From assembly GCA_030605565.1 (NCBI GenBank), contig JAUWIB010000074.1, positions 1 to 47,841 on the forward strand: DNA of 47,841 nt. The letters run 5' to 3'. The translations under genes and the position numbers were made by a program. Under the pieces are notes generated by a model, which was not told the DNA's origin, did not search any database, and saw only the letters and a program-made list of their open reading frames with translations. Origin of the DNA: a bacterium. GTDB lineage: Bacteria > Zixibacteria > MSB-5A5 > GN15 > FEB-12. Below are positions 38,987 to 47,772 of this stretch, one piece after another; within the stretch, counting starts at the first letter, position 1; the number at the start of each line of letters is the position of its first letter.

Positions 38987-40216
38987 TTAGTCAATCACCT
39001 GGAACAGGGTTGTAAACTCAGACCATTCGAAGTTGGCCGCCAGCAGCCCGACTATCGCCAGCACGACAAACGCGGCCTTGGCAAAATCCTGAGCTTTCAA
39101 CGAACCCAGCAACTTTGGTTCACGACCGAGATAAGCCGATGCCGCGTACAGTTCCTCACCAATCAAGGTGTAGTCGCAGGCTACAATAAAGAACGGTATC
39201 TGAGCAATTTCATCAGTGCCGGATATCTGGATTGAGCCGGCCAGTGACCCTGTTTCGGCCAGCAACAGCGACTCGGCGAAGAACTTACCCATGTAAACAC
39301 ATGTGGCCGGCAGTTCCCTGAGCATGATACCGTTGACCGCCGCCACGTAGGCAAATTGCGACTGGGTGACAAAGTGAACGCAGTCCTCTTTATAGTCCTC
39401 GGGACGACCGGCATCGAAGTACGATGATTTCACCACCTCCTGCGCCACCGACATAACAATCGGATCATAGGTCGGCACAATCAACTCCGTCTGGTACTCG
39501 GCGACGCGTTTGGCGACACGGCCCAGAATCGTGAAGGAGGCAATCGTTGCTACGTCGGCCGCCGAACCGAGACCCAGCACGTACAGAATAGGACGCCCCA
39601 TTTCGGTGGCGCGCCCGATAGCGTCATCGACCGCTTCGATACCTCCGATCGGACGAACGTACAGTTTCTTACCGCGTTTCGCGCTGAGCACGAAGAACGC
39701 TGTGAGCAGGCCGAAGATCAGCACCGCCACCAGCACCGGAATCCGGCCGGTGTTAAACCACTGACCCGAACACTGCACTGGACCCAGGACATCCGAGGTG
39801 GTGCGAATAGTCGGATCAGCCGTCACAGCGTCGATCTGGTAGAAGAGGTCAGTGTAGTCAGGCACGAACGCGCTGTCCAACGGTTCTTTCGATCCGATGT
39901 GCCTGAACTCACCCGTGCCGGCCGGCACCGCGCCAACGCTGTCGAAAGGACCGTCGAACGAAGTGCTGTAGAAGATCTCGTAACGCAGCACATTGTTCTT
40001 GCCGCCGCCATCGTCAGCCGAAGTTTCCCAGGTCACGATGACAGCGTGACCGTGATCGTTCGGTTTGTCTACCACCTGTACGTCAGAGACCGCCGCCGGG
40101 AAGAGTTCAGTGGAATCCACCACCATACTATCCGCCTCGGGCGGTTCCGTCTGAGCCCAGACTGAGGACAGGCCGAACAGCAACAACAGGCCAACTATCA
40201 GGAATCTATGCTTCAT
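38987..40216 (-). CDS. Module 1 protein D: signal peptide, Fn3-like domain, TM, DUF6754-like domain, TM
   Basis: DHGHAVIVTWETSADDGGGKNNVLRYEIFYS Fn3-like; AKRGKKLYVRPIGGIEAVDDAIGRATEMGRPILYV; ETGSLAGSIQISGTDEIAQIPFFIVACDYTLIGEELYAASAYLGREPKLLGSLKAQD. Confidence 0.83.
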   Translation of the reverse strand: MKHRFLIVGLLLLFGLSSVWAQTEPPEADSMVVDSTELFPAAVSDVQVVDKPNDHGHAVIVTWETSADDGGGKNNVLRYEIFYSTSFDGPFDSVGAVPAGTGEFRHIGSKEPLDSAFVPDYTDLFYQIDAVTADPTIRTTSDVLGPVQCSGQWFNTGRIPVLVAVLIFGLLTAFFVLSAKRGKKLYVRPIGGIEAVDDAIGRATEMGRPILYVLGLGSAADVATIASFTILGRVAKRVAEYQTELIVPTYDPIVMSVAQEVVKSSYFDAGRPEDYKEDCVHFVTQSQFAYVAAVNGIMLRELPATCVYMGKFFAESLLLAETGSLAGSIQISGTDEIAQIPFFIVACDYTLIGEELYAASAYLGREPKLLGSLKAQDFAKAAFVVLAIVGLLAANFEWSEFTTLFQVID

Positions 40217-40246
40217 AAGCTTCTCCCTGTCTGATGAGAGAATCGT

Positions 40247-41068
40247 TTAGGATATTATTTGCAACCAATCTTTGAATAGGAAAGTAATGCGCCCTACCAA
40301 CAGTGATATACGACCCATCACCGTGTAACCGAACGATGCACCAAAAGTAATCATCAAAATCCAGATACCCAATCGTGACGCGCGTCCGAAGGCGCCGGAA
40401 TGCTCCTTGGAGAAATAGAAGTAAATGATACCGCAAATGACACCAATGAAAATCACCCAGTTGGATACGATCGCCGCCAACTGTCCGGTAGCAGACAGAT
40501 CCAGGTTGGAGATGAAAGCGCCGAACCCCTGCCATCTGTGCGGATCCTCGCCCAACAGCGGCATGAATGTCGATGACACCTGTACAACAAAATCCGAGCG
40601 CAAATAGCGCACGAAGTTCAACCCGGCGGTGGTGCCCACTATCATAGCCAACGGCCAGCGCGACATCCAACCGTACTTCTCCGTGAGACGCATCAACAAC
40701 ATGATGCCGAGTATCACCGGAATCCAATATGTAATGTTCCAGCCACTGGCCTGGTACGGTTGTTGGAAGTAGCTGGACAGACCTTCCGACAACCTGGGAA
40801 AGAGGTTACCGACGATTGTCGACCAGAACGCCTGGCACATCCAATAGGCCGCCGACACACCCACATAAAGATGCTCGGCGAACTTATAGAACGGGTTGTC
40901 CTTGTATAGGAAGGAGTAGATCGCCAAAGTCAGGAACGCCGCCATAGTGATCATGAACGCGCGCTCAATACCATCTGCCTCACCCGACATCGATACGGCA
41001 TGAAGAACCCAACTCAGCCCAAACAGCAGGACGACACCTGCAACCACAATGTAAGTTGTGCGCCTCAT
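40247..41068 (-). CDS. Module 2 protein A: polytopic membrane protein
   Basis: YSFLYKDNPFYKFAEHLYVGVSAAYW; FYFSKEHSGAFGRASRLGIWILMITFGASFGYTVMGRISLLVGR; ATG overlaps the B2 stop (TGATG). Confidence 0.85.
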   Translation of the reverse strand: MRRTTYIVVAGVVLLFGLSWVLHAVSMSGEADGIERAFMITMAAFLTLAIYSFLYKDNPFYKFAEHLYVGVSAAYWMCQAFWSTIVGNLFPRLSEGLSSYFQQPYQASGWNITYWIPVILGIMLLMRLTEKYGWMSRWPLAMIVGTTAGLNFVRYLRSDFVVQVSSTFMPLLGEDPHRWQGFGAFISNLDLSATGQLAAIVSNWVIFIGVICGIIYFYFSKEHSGAFGRASRLGIWILMITFGASFGYTVMGRISLLVGRITFLFKDWLQIIS

Positions 41069-41985
41069 CAGTTGCCCTTCCTCCTGCGACTGCGGAAGAA
41101 AGCGACGTTGCCGATGACGATGAAGCATATGATCACAATGTGCGCCAGTGTCTGCGGCCCCATCATCTTAAGACCGGGTTGGGCCATGTTTTTGAATCGT
41201 TCGTGACGATGGGCCAACTCCGATTCGTACTCGGCCGCGCCCTTGACCCCGCCCAGCATTCCGATAATCTGTCGTGGATAGTACGGGTACAACTGGGGCG
41301 CCACCACCGCCGCCACGCCGACACCGATCGGCACATCGGCCGGATCGCCCACGAACAACACCCACTCCTTGGGTCCCGGACGACCGCCACCGAGAGCCAC
41401 GATCAGATCGAAATCGGCGCACGAGTTGATCTCATCGAATATCGGTACACTGTCCAGCGGCACTCCGTTCACATCGGTCGGGAACATCTTCTTGAAATCC
41501 GACACGATCACATTGAGCACGCCTTCGTTGCCCGCCTTGTAACCGGTACTGATAAAATCAACGCCGTCAATCAAATCGGGAAACTCCGGCCGGATCACAT
41601 CCTCCAGCGTGTTGAACAAAAGAGTTTGTCCGGTGGCCCACAGGGACATGAAGACTACCTTATGCCCTCTGTCGAGGCAATGAAACGAGATAGCGTTGGC
41701 CATCGGCTGCACTTCCGGCGCCATGGCCGGATCGTAGTCAAACGAAATAAGAACACGCGACCCGGGCGGAAGCGTATCGATGTGATCGAACAGACCTTTC
41801 ACGACTGGTGAGGCGTGCTCCTCAAATGTAATCGGGAACAGGATCGGCGCCGCAACAGCCACAAAGATGAAGACGAAGATGACCCGGCGCTCGACCTCAC
41901 GACCTTTTATGGATCGAAACAGCAGCCAGGCCAGACCGCCGAAAATCACCAACATCGAGATGATCACGCCAAGATGCGCCATCAC
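41068..41985 (-). CDS. Module 2 protein B: membrane-anchored soluble-domain protein
   Basis: LPPGSRVLISFDYDPAMAPEVQPMANAISFHC; GMLGGVKGAAEYESELAHRHERF; AHIVIICFIVIGNVAFFRSRRRKGN. Confidence 0.85.
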   Translation of the reverse strand: MMAHLGVIISMLVIFGGLAWLLFRSIKGREVERRVIFVFIFVAVAAPILFPITFEEHASPVVKGLFDHIDTLPPGSRVLISFDYDPAMAPEVQPMANAISFHCLDRGHKVVFMSLWATGQTLLFNTLEDVIRPEFPDLIDGVDFISTGYKAGNEGVLNVIVSDFKKMFPTDVNGVPLDSVPIFDEINSCADFDLIVALGGGRPGPKEWVLFVGDPADVPIGVGVAAVVAPQLYPYYPRQIIGMLGGVKGAAEYESELAHRHERFKNMAQPGLKMMGPQTLAHIVIICFIVIGNVAFFRSRRRKGN

Positions 41986-42656
41986 TTGTCCCCTCCCAGA
42001 TACGAGCGTTCAATGCCCAATATCAACCGTAGCGACATCGAAATCACGCCCAACCCGATACCAATCATGATGGCGCGCTGTCCGGCTAAGTTCGGGGAAT
42101 TCATGATCCAAATGGCTAAGTTTGGAATCTGCAAAAGCGATGTGGAATCCGGGATCCAACCGGTAAGCATCACGCCAAACGGTGTCCTGCCCAGAAGAAT
42201 AATAAACGCCGCTATCAACAAGAGGGTTGCTTCACGATTCTTGGCCCTGAAAGCGCGATATGACGCCGAGGCCACAAAGAACGCCAGCAGCGAATACATG
42301 GTCGCACTCAATGGATACTGCACTGAGTTGAAAATGTCGTAGAACAGAGAGCCGGGGGCATCCACGGCTGAAGCGATGTCGCCGGGGTTGCCGATCTTGA
42401 ACAAACCCGCGATCAGCATCACAGAGAATCCAAGGATGGTGACGATCGAAAAACCCCAGTCTCGTTTCCGCTTTCTCAGCTTGTTTATATGGACCCTGAG
42501 CAGGTTGCCGCCACCAAGGAAAAAGGCAAACACCGCTATGATGTCGAACCAGATATTGAATGTTGTCTCCAGGTCCCCAAATGGCGGAATGAAGACCGAC
42601 ACGATCAACAGGGTGCCGACAATAAACGTGATTAACAGTGGTATTTGCTGTCTCAT
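41982..42656 (-). CDS. Module 2 protein C: polytopic membrane protein
   Basis: MRQQIPLLITFIVG; SATMYSLLAFFVASASYRAFRAKNREATLLLIAAF; AGQRAIMIGIGLGVISMSLRLILGIERSYLGG. Confidence 0.86.
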   Translation of the reverse strand: MRQQIPLLITFIVGTLLIVSVFIPPFGDLETTFNIWFDIIAVFAFFLGGGNLLRVHINKLRKRKRDWGFSIVTILGFSVMLIAGLFKIGNPGDIASAVDAPGSLFYDIFNSVQYPLSATMYSLLAFFVASASYRAFRAKNREATLLLIAAFIILLGRTPFGVMLTGWIPDSTSLLQIPNLAIWIMNSPNLAGQRAIMIGIGLGVISMSLRLILGIERSYLGGDK

Positions 42657-42663
42657 ATCAAGT

Positions 42664-43923
42664 TCAACTCGAGGAAAATACTTTCACTAACCAAGCATGC
42701 AGGTCTGTCATTATTCCAACACCCCACGCCTCACTCAATGTCACCGCCACAACGCCCAGTAGAATCGTGATCATGGCGATTGCCTTGCCTACATCCTGAC
42801 CCTTGAGCGAACCTAACATCCTCGGCTCACCTGAAAGGTAAGCGGAGGCTGCAAACAGCTCTTCACCGATCAGGGTGAAATCGCAGGCCGCGATAAAAAA
42901 CGGCAACTGGGCCGGACGGGCGGTGCCGGCAATCTGAATGGCGCCGATCGAGTTTCCGGTCTCAGCCAGGATCAGCGACTCGGCGAAGAAAGCGCCCAAC
43001 AAAAACACGGTTGCCGGTTTCTCGCGAACCATCAGACCATCAACGGCGGCGACATATCCAAACTGCTCATCGGTGACGTAGTTGACCATGTCGTCATTGT
43101 AAGCATCCGGCCGCCCGGCCGCTTGATACGAGGTCTTGATCGTCTCACGCGCCGCCGTCATCACCAGTGACCGAGACACCGGCATAAAAATCTTGCTGTC
43201 GTAGTCGGCGATGGTGCGCGAAACTCGTCCGAGAATAGTCAACGCCGCCAACGTCTGCACATCGTCCATGTCGCTAATACCGGGGATGAACAACACCGGT
43301 CGACCCATCTCGGTAGCCCGACCGACCGCTTCGTCGATCGCTTCCAATCCGGCGATCTTCCGGACAAACAGTTTCTTTCCCCGCTTGGCTGTCTCGACAT
43401 AAAAGATAATGGCAGCGGAGATAATCATCATGATGATAAACAGATAACCCCGCCTGAAATTGATCCATTCCCGTTGGGGTGATATCGACTCGGTGTGAAT
43501 CGACGGGTACTCGCCGCTCTCCGTAAGGGTGGCGACATAGTACACGTAAGAACTGTCCAACTCGACATTCTTGTCCGTGTAGTTACCCACTCCCGGGAGC
43601 AGATCGACTATTGGCTCGGCGGCTCCGTCATTGACTAAACGGTATACGCGGTAACCCGTGACCTTGCTATCGATGAGCTGATCATCAATCGACGGTACCC
43701 AGAACAGCCTCAGTGAGTCACCGTCATCGTACTTGCCATCCTCCACCAAAAGCGTCGTCACCGGCGCGGCTGCAATCGATACGGTGTCATCGACCACGGT
43801 CGTGTCCAACTGAGTATCACTCTGACCAAAAGCAGATGAGCAGGTAGTCAGAACTATAACTATAATAGGGAAAAACAGATGTACGGATAGACGCGGGTGT
43901 GTCGCAGCCAGTGGTAACGACAC
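42664..43923 (-). CDS. Module 2 protein D: Fn3 + DUF6754-like membrane protein
   Basis: Start reset to GTG at 43923 (VSLPLAATHPRLSVHLFFPIIVIVLTTCSSAFGQ); the first ~78 aa of the 497-aa ORF are out-of-frame A3. ETGNSIGAIQIAGTARPAQLPFFIAACDFTLIGEELFAASAYLSGEPRMLGSLKGQD. Confidence 0.84.
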   Translation of the reverse strand: MSLPLAATHPRLSVHLFFPIIVIVLTTCSSAFGQSDTQLDTTVVDDTVSIAAAPVTTLLVEDGKYDDGDSLRLFWVPSIDDQLIDSKVTGYRVYRLVNDGAAEPIVDLLPGVGNYTDKNVELDSSYVYYVATLTESGEYPSIHTESISPQREWINFRRGYLFIIMMIISAAIIFYVETAKRGKKLFVRKIAGLEAIDEAVGRATEMGRPVLFIPGISDMDDVQTLAALTILGRVSRTIADYDSKIFMPVSRSLVMTAARETIKTSYQAAGRPDAYNDDMVNYVTDEQFGYVAAVDGLMVREKPATVFLLGAFFAESLILAETGNSIGAIQIAGTARPAQLPFFIAACDFTLIGEELFAASAYLSGEPRMLGSLKGQDVGKAIAMITILLGVVAVTLSEAWGVGIMTDLHAWLVKVFSSS

Positions 43924-44558
43924 TATCCTATCATCCCCAGCCAGTCGCCCAGAAGGAAATCCATCCGTCCGATCAACAGCGACATACGACTCATCACCGT
44001 GTAACCGAACGAAGCTCCAAAGGTGATCATGATAAAGAATATGCCGACCCGAGCGGCTCCCCCAAACGCACCTTTGTGTTCCTTCGAGAAGAAGAAATAT
44101 ACCAACCCCGTGAAGGTTCCCACGACGATTACCAAACTGCTGATAATCGCACCCCACCCGGCATCAAAGCCACTTGCGTAACCGGTCGAAAACAGCGGCT
44201 GAATCGTCGCCATGACCTGGACCATAATGTTGGAGGCCAGATAATTCATCAGCCAGAGACCACTGGTGGCGCCGACGATAAAGGCCAGCGGCCAGCGCGA
44301 GATCCATCCGATCTTCGGTACCAGCCGCAACAGCATCAGGAAACCGAGAGCAGCGCCGACAAAGAGCATAGGCTCGTCCTGCCAGCCATCCCAAAACTTG
44401 CCGACAAGATTGTCCCAGAACAGAGTCACTACCCAAAATCCGGCCGAGATACCGACAAAGATCGCCTCGCTCAGTTTGTACCAGGGATTGTCCTTATAGA
44501 GGAAGGAGAGAATCCCGAGAGTCAGGAAAGCTGAAAGCCAGAGTGCGAAATGCTCCAT
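43923..44558 (-). CDS. Module 3 protein A: polytopic membrane protein
   Basis: LSFLYKDNPWYKLSEAIFVGISAGFW; FFFSKEHKGAFGGAARVGIFFIMITFGASFGYTVMSRMSLLIGR. Confidence 0.85.
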   Translation of the reverse strand: MEHFALWLSAFLTLGILSFLYKDNPWYKLSEAIFVGISAGFWVVTLFWDNLVGKFWDGWQDEPMLFVGAALGFLMLLRLVPKIGWISRWPLAFIVGATSGLWLMNYLASNIMVQVMATIQPLFSTGYASGFDAGWGAIISSLVIVVGTFTGLVYFFFSKEHKGAFGGAARVGIFFIMITFGASFGYTVMSRMSLLIGRMDFLLGDWLGMIG

Positions 44559-44570
44559 AAGTGCCGGCTC

Positions 44571-45581
44571 CTATTTCCCTTTCAACTTCGACTTGCGACC
44601 GCTTCTGAAGAAAGCCACGTTGCCGATAATGATAAACGCAATGACGACGACATGGGCAAACGACTGTGACAGCATAAACTTGGTGCCTTTTGCCCGATAT
44701 CCTGCGACCGCCTCAAACTCGGCCGCACCGCTCATGCCGCCCAACAGCCCCTCTAACTGCCCGGCGTTGAGATAAGCATACATCACCGGCGCCTGCACCG
44801 CCGTGTTGCCGGCACCCATGAGGAGGCCATACCGATCGACGGCTATCTGCACCCATTCAACCGTGCCGGGAAAACCGGCCGACAGATTAACCGAGAAGTC
44901 GACGTTGGAGAAATTCCGCACGTTTCTTACCAGCGGTATCTCTCTATATGGTGTGCCTTCATAGTCGCTCGGGAACATTGACTCAAAGGAACTGCCCATG
45001 CGTTGGATCACAAACTCATTGCCGGTTTGAAATCCCAAATTGACGTAGTCCCTTCCGTACTGGAGATTCTTGGCCAAGATCGCCGAGTCTTCAAACACTT
45101 TTTCCAGCGCCAGGTTGGCCTGCTGCGGTCCCTGGGGCCACAGGCCCATAACGATAACTTTCAAATCCTTTTCGAAACACACCCGGATGATCGACTCCGC
45201 CATCGGTTGCAACTCCGGCGCCGAAGGTGGATCGTAATCGAACGAAATCAGAACCTTGGACCCGGCCGGTAATTCCGTCAGAGCATTATGAAGTTGATAG
45301 ACTTCAGGTGAGATCGTGATTTTCTGTGAAAACGACATGAAAAGCGGCAGCGCCACCGCAAAAGCTACATAGATAAAAACCACGCGCCGTTCAATCAACT
45401 GCCCCTTCAGCGTGAGAATCAGTACCCATAACAGGGACAAGCCAATGAGAACAATCACTACCATAGACAGCCACGTCGGGAACTCAAACGTTCCCCAACC
45501 CCAGATCTTGCCGAAGTAGAAAACCAGGGCAAACAGGGTGATCGCGCCCAGGGCAATGAGTTCTTTGGCTCGGGTACTCAT
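44571..45581 (-). CDS. Module 3 protein B: membrane-anchored soluble-domain protein with extended N-terminal TM region
   Basis: LPAGSKVLISFDYDPPSAPELQPMAESIIRVC; GLLGGMSGAAEFE; AHVVVIAFIIIGNVAFFRSGRKSK. Confidence 0.85.
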   Translation of the reverse strand: MSTRAKELIALGAITLFALVFYFGKIWGWGTFEFPTWLSMVVIVLIGLSLLWVLILTLKGQLIERRVVFIYVAFAVALPLFMSFSQKITISPEVYQLHNALTELPAGSKVLISFDYDPPSAPELQPMAESIIRVCFEKDLKVIVMGLWPQGPQQANLALEKVFEDSAILAKNLQYGRDYVNLGFQTGNEFVIQRMGSSFESMFPSDYEGTPYREIPLVRNVRNFSNVDFSVNLSAGFPGTVEWVQIAVDRYGLLMGAGNTAVQAPVMYAYLNAGQLEGLLGGMSGAAEFEAVAGYRAKGTKFMLSQSFAHVVVIAFIIIGNVAFFRSGRKSKLKGK

Positions 45582-46228
45582 TTGCCGCCTCCGATATGTG
45601 CACGCTCAAGCCCAAGGATGATTCGCAGCGATGTGGAAACAATCCCCAACCCGATCCCGATCATAATCGCGCGTTGTCCGGCCGCCTGCGGGACGGTCAT
45701 CACCCACGAGGCCAGATCAGATAACTGCCACCCGATCGGCATGAACGACGACAGGGTATGTCCAACCGGTACGCGACCAATCATGACAAAGAAGGCTGCT
45801 ATTAACAATAGTGTAGCCTCGAAATTGCGAGCCCGAAAAGCACGATACGAAGCCGACGCCACAAAAAAGGCCAGGATCGCGAACATGGTTGCCGACAACG
45901 GGATGTAAACAAAGTTGTAAAGCCAGTCGAACGAGGTGCCGGGGTTGCGGAAACCACGCCCCTCAGCTATCCCGATAATAGTCATCAAGAGGAAAGACGC
46001 GATGATAACCGCCGCGTAGCCCCAGTCTTCCTTGCGCTTGTACGTCTTCTCAATAGACACTTTCATCAGATTAAGCGCACCGAGGATGATGGCGCAGGCT
46101 CCCACAATCGAGAACCAGTCGGAGAACCAGTCGCTCATTCTGCTGAACGGCCAGTGCGGAATAAAATACTGAATAACGAATCCGATACCGACTATGGCCG
46201 TGATGAGCAGGGGTATTTCTTGTCGCAT
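45578..46228 (-). CDS. Module 3 protein C: polytopic membrane protein
   Basis: MRQEIPLLITAIVG; SATMFAILAFFVASASYRAFRARNFEATLLLIAAFFVMIGR; GQRAIMIGIGLGIVSTSLRIILGLER. Confidence 0.86.
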   Translation of the reverse strand: MRQEIPLLITAIVGIGFVIQYFIPHWPFSRMSDWFSDWFSIVGACAIILGALNLMKVSIEKTYKRKEDWGYAAVIIASFLLMTIIGIAEGRGFRNPGTSFDWLYNFVYIPLSATMFAILAFFVASASYRAFRARNFEATLLLIAAFFVMIGRVPVGHTLSSFMPIGWQLSDLASWVMTVPQAAGQRAIMIGIGLGIVSTSLRIILGLERAHIGGGK

Positions 46229-46229
46229 A

Positions 46230-47486
46230 TCAGTCTATCACCGAAAACAGGTTGGAGAGTTGGAAAACACCGAATGTCTCAAGCAGGACTCCCAACAATA
46301 TGGCAGCCAATACGACTCCTTTGCCCATATCCTGTCCTTTGAGCGACCCAAGAAGTTTCGGCTCCCTGGATAGATAAGCCGAAGCTGCAAACAACTCCTC
46401 ACCTATCAGGGTGTAATCACACGCCGCTATGAAGAACGGCAACTGCGACGGCATAGCCGTGCCGGCAATTTGAATGGCGCCGATCGAGTTGCCGGTCTCG
46501 GCCAGAATCAGCGACTCGGCATAAAACTGTCCCATGAAAAAGATCGTGGCCGGTTTTTCACGTACGAAAAGCCCATCGACACCGGCGGCATAACCGAATT
46601 GATCATCGGTCAGGTAGTGCACCATGTCGTCTTTGTAAGCATCAGGCCGTCCCACTTTGGAGTGGGCCTCTTTGAGCACCTCACGCGCGGTCACCATCAC
46701 CATCGAACGACAAACCGGCACATCAAGATACGTCTCGTACTGGGCCGACAACTCCGCCACTCTCCCGAGTATGGTCATGGCGGCAATCGTCATCATATTG
46801 TCCATGTCGCCGATGCCGGAGATGTAGAAAATCTTCTTGCCCATCTCGGTGGCGCGCCCGACCGCCTCGTCAACCGCTTCCATTCCCGCTATCTTGCGGA
46901 TGAACAGTTTCTTGCCGGCTTTGGCCTGAATAATATAATAGATGATAAAGAACGACAACAGGCACATGCCGACCAGGGTGTTGATCCGTTGCTTATGAAA
47001 CCACTGCGGCGTTGATGTGATCGGCCCGGCCATATCCGATTCCGATGTGAATTCGGATCGCTCGCCTGCCTCATTATACGCTACGTTGACGGCAACCACC
47101 TTATAGAAGTAGGAGACATCATCCGATGTGTTTCCATCATCAGAGGAATAATCAGCTTTACCCGCCGGAGAATCACCTACCTCGGTGAACTCCCCCGGTT
47201 GACCGTTAACGGCTTCAGCGCGAAGGATACGATAGAGACGAACCTTGCCACCTTCATAATCATCCGATGAGGCATCCCATGAAATATTGATCGATCCACC
47301 GGCATCGTTGTCGGTGTCGGCCACCGTCACATTAGTGGCCGGGGCTGGAGCCAAATCCACTTCCATGCTGTCTGTGATGGAGTCTGACATGACGCTTTCA
47401 AGCCTATCAGATTCCGCCCGGGAATAGACAGTAATAGGCATCAGACAAATAAGTGAGAGGATTAGCAGAGATGTTGGACTTAACAT
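46230..47486 (-). CDS. Module 3 protein D: Fn3 + DUF6754-like membrane protein, first gene of the operon
   Basis: Likely start MLSPTSLLILSLICLMPITVYS; Fn3-like ATNVTVADTDNDAGGSINISWDASSDDYEGGKVRLYRILRA; ETGNSIGAIQIAGTAMPSQLPFFIAACDYTLIGEELFAASAYLSREPKLLGSLKGQD. Confidence 0.85.
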   Translation of the reverse strand: MLSPTSLLILSLICLMPITVYSRAESDRLESVMSDSITDSMEVDLAPAPATNVTVADTDNDAGGSINISWDASSDDYEGGKVRLYRILRAEAVNGQPGEFTEVGDSPAGKADYSSDDGNTSDDVSYFYKVVAVNVAYNEAGERSEFTSESDMAGPITSTPQWFHKQRINTLVGMCLLSFFIIYYIIQAKAGKKLFIRKIAGMEAVDEAVGRATEMGKKIFYISGIGDMDNMMTIAAMTILGRVAELSAQYETYLDVPVCRSMVMVTAREVLKEAHSKVGRPDAYKDDMVHYLTDDQFGYAAGVDGLFVREKPATIFFMGQFYAESLILAETGNSIGAIQIAGTAMPSQLPFFIAACDYTLIGEELFAASAYLSREPKLLGSLKGQDMGKGVVLAAILLGVLLETFGVFQLSNLFSVID

Positions 47487-47681
47487 ACGATCAGCTTTGT
47501 ACCGGCGAGGGATCAAAATGCTTCTTTCCAAGTTGTCACAGTCCAATCGATAACCGGCTGTCGGCCATCGCTGATTGCATTTGAAGTCTGCAAGCGGGTT
47601 CTCCGGGAAAACTCATCCAGATCACCCCACGCCGGTTTAGAGACGCGGCAAACCTCGTCATCGTGCAAAACAACAGTGGGC

Positions 47682-47710
47682 AATCTATGGCAGCCCTCAA
47701 ATCAAGTCAA
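47682..47710 (-). promoter_or_regulatory. Candidate sigma70-like promoter of the 12-gene operon
   Basis: Minus strand TTGACT (47710-47705)-N17-TAGATT (47687-47682), ~200 nt upstream of the first start codon. Confidence 0.45.
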
Positions 47711-47772
47711 GGAAAAAGGTGATTGGACTTTCCCCAAAACATCTACGGGTTGAACAGCGATATTTGGTATTA

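Noticed and set aside
43923-44157. N-terminal ~78 aa of the 497-aa ORF 42664..44157
   Set aside because: Out-of-frame reading of A3; signal peptide and GTG at the TAGTG junction place the real D2 start at 43923.
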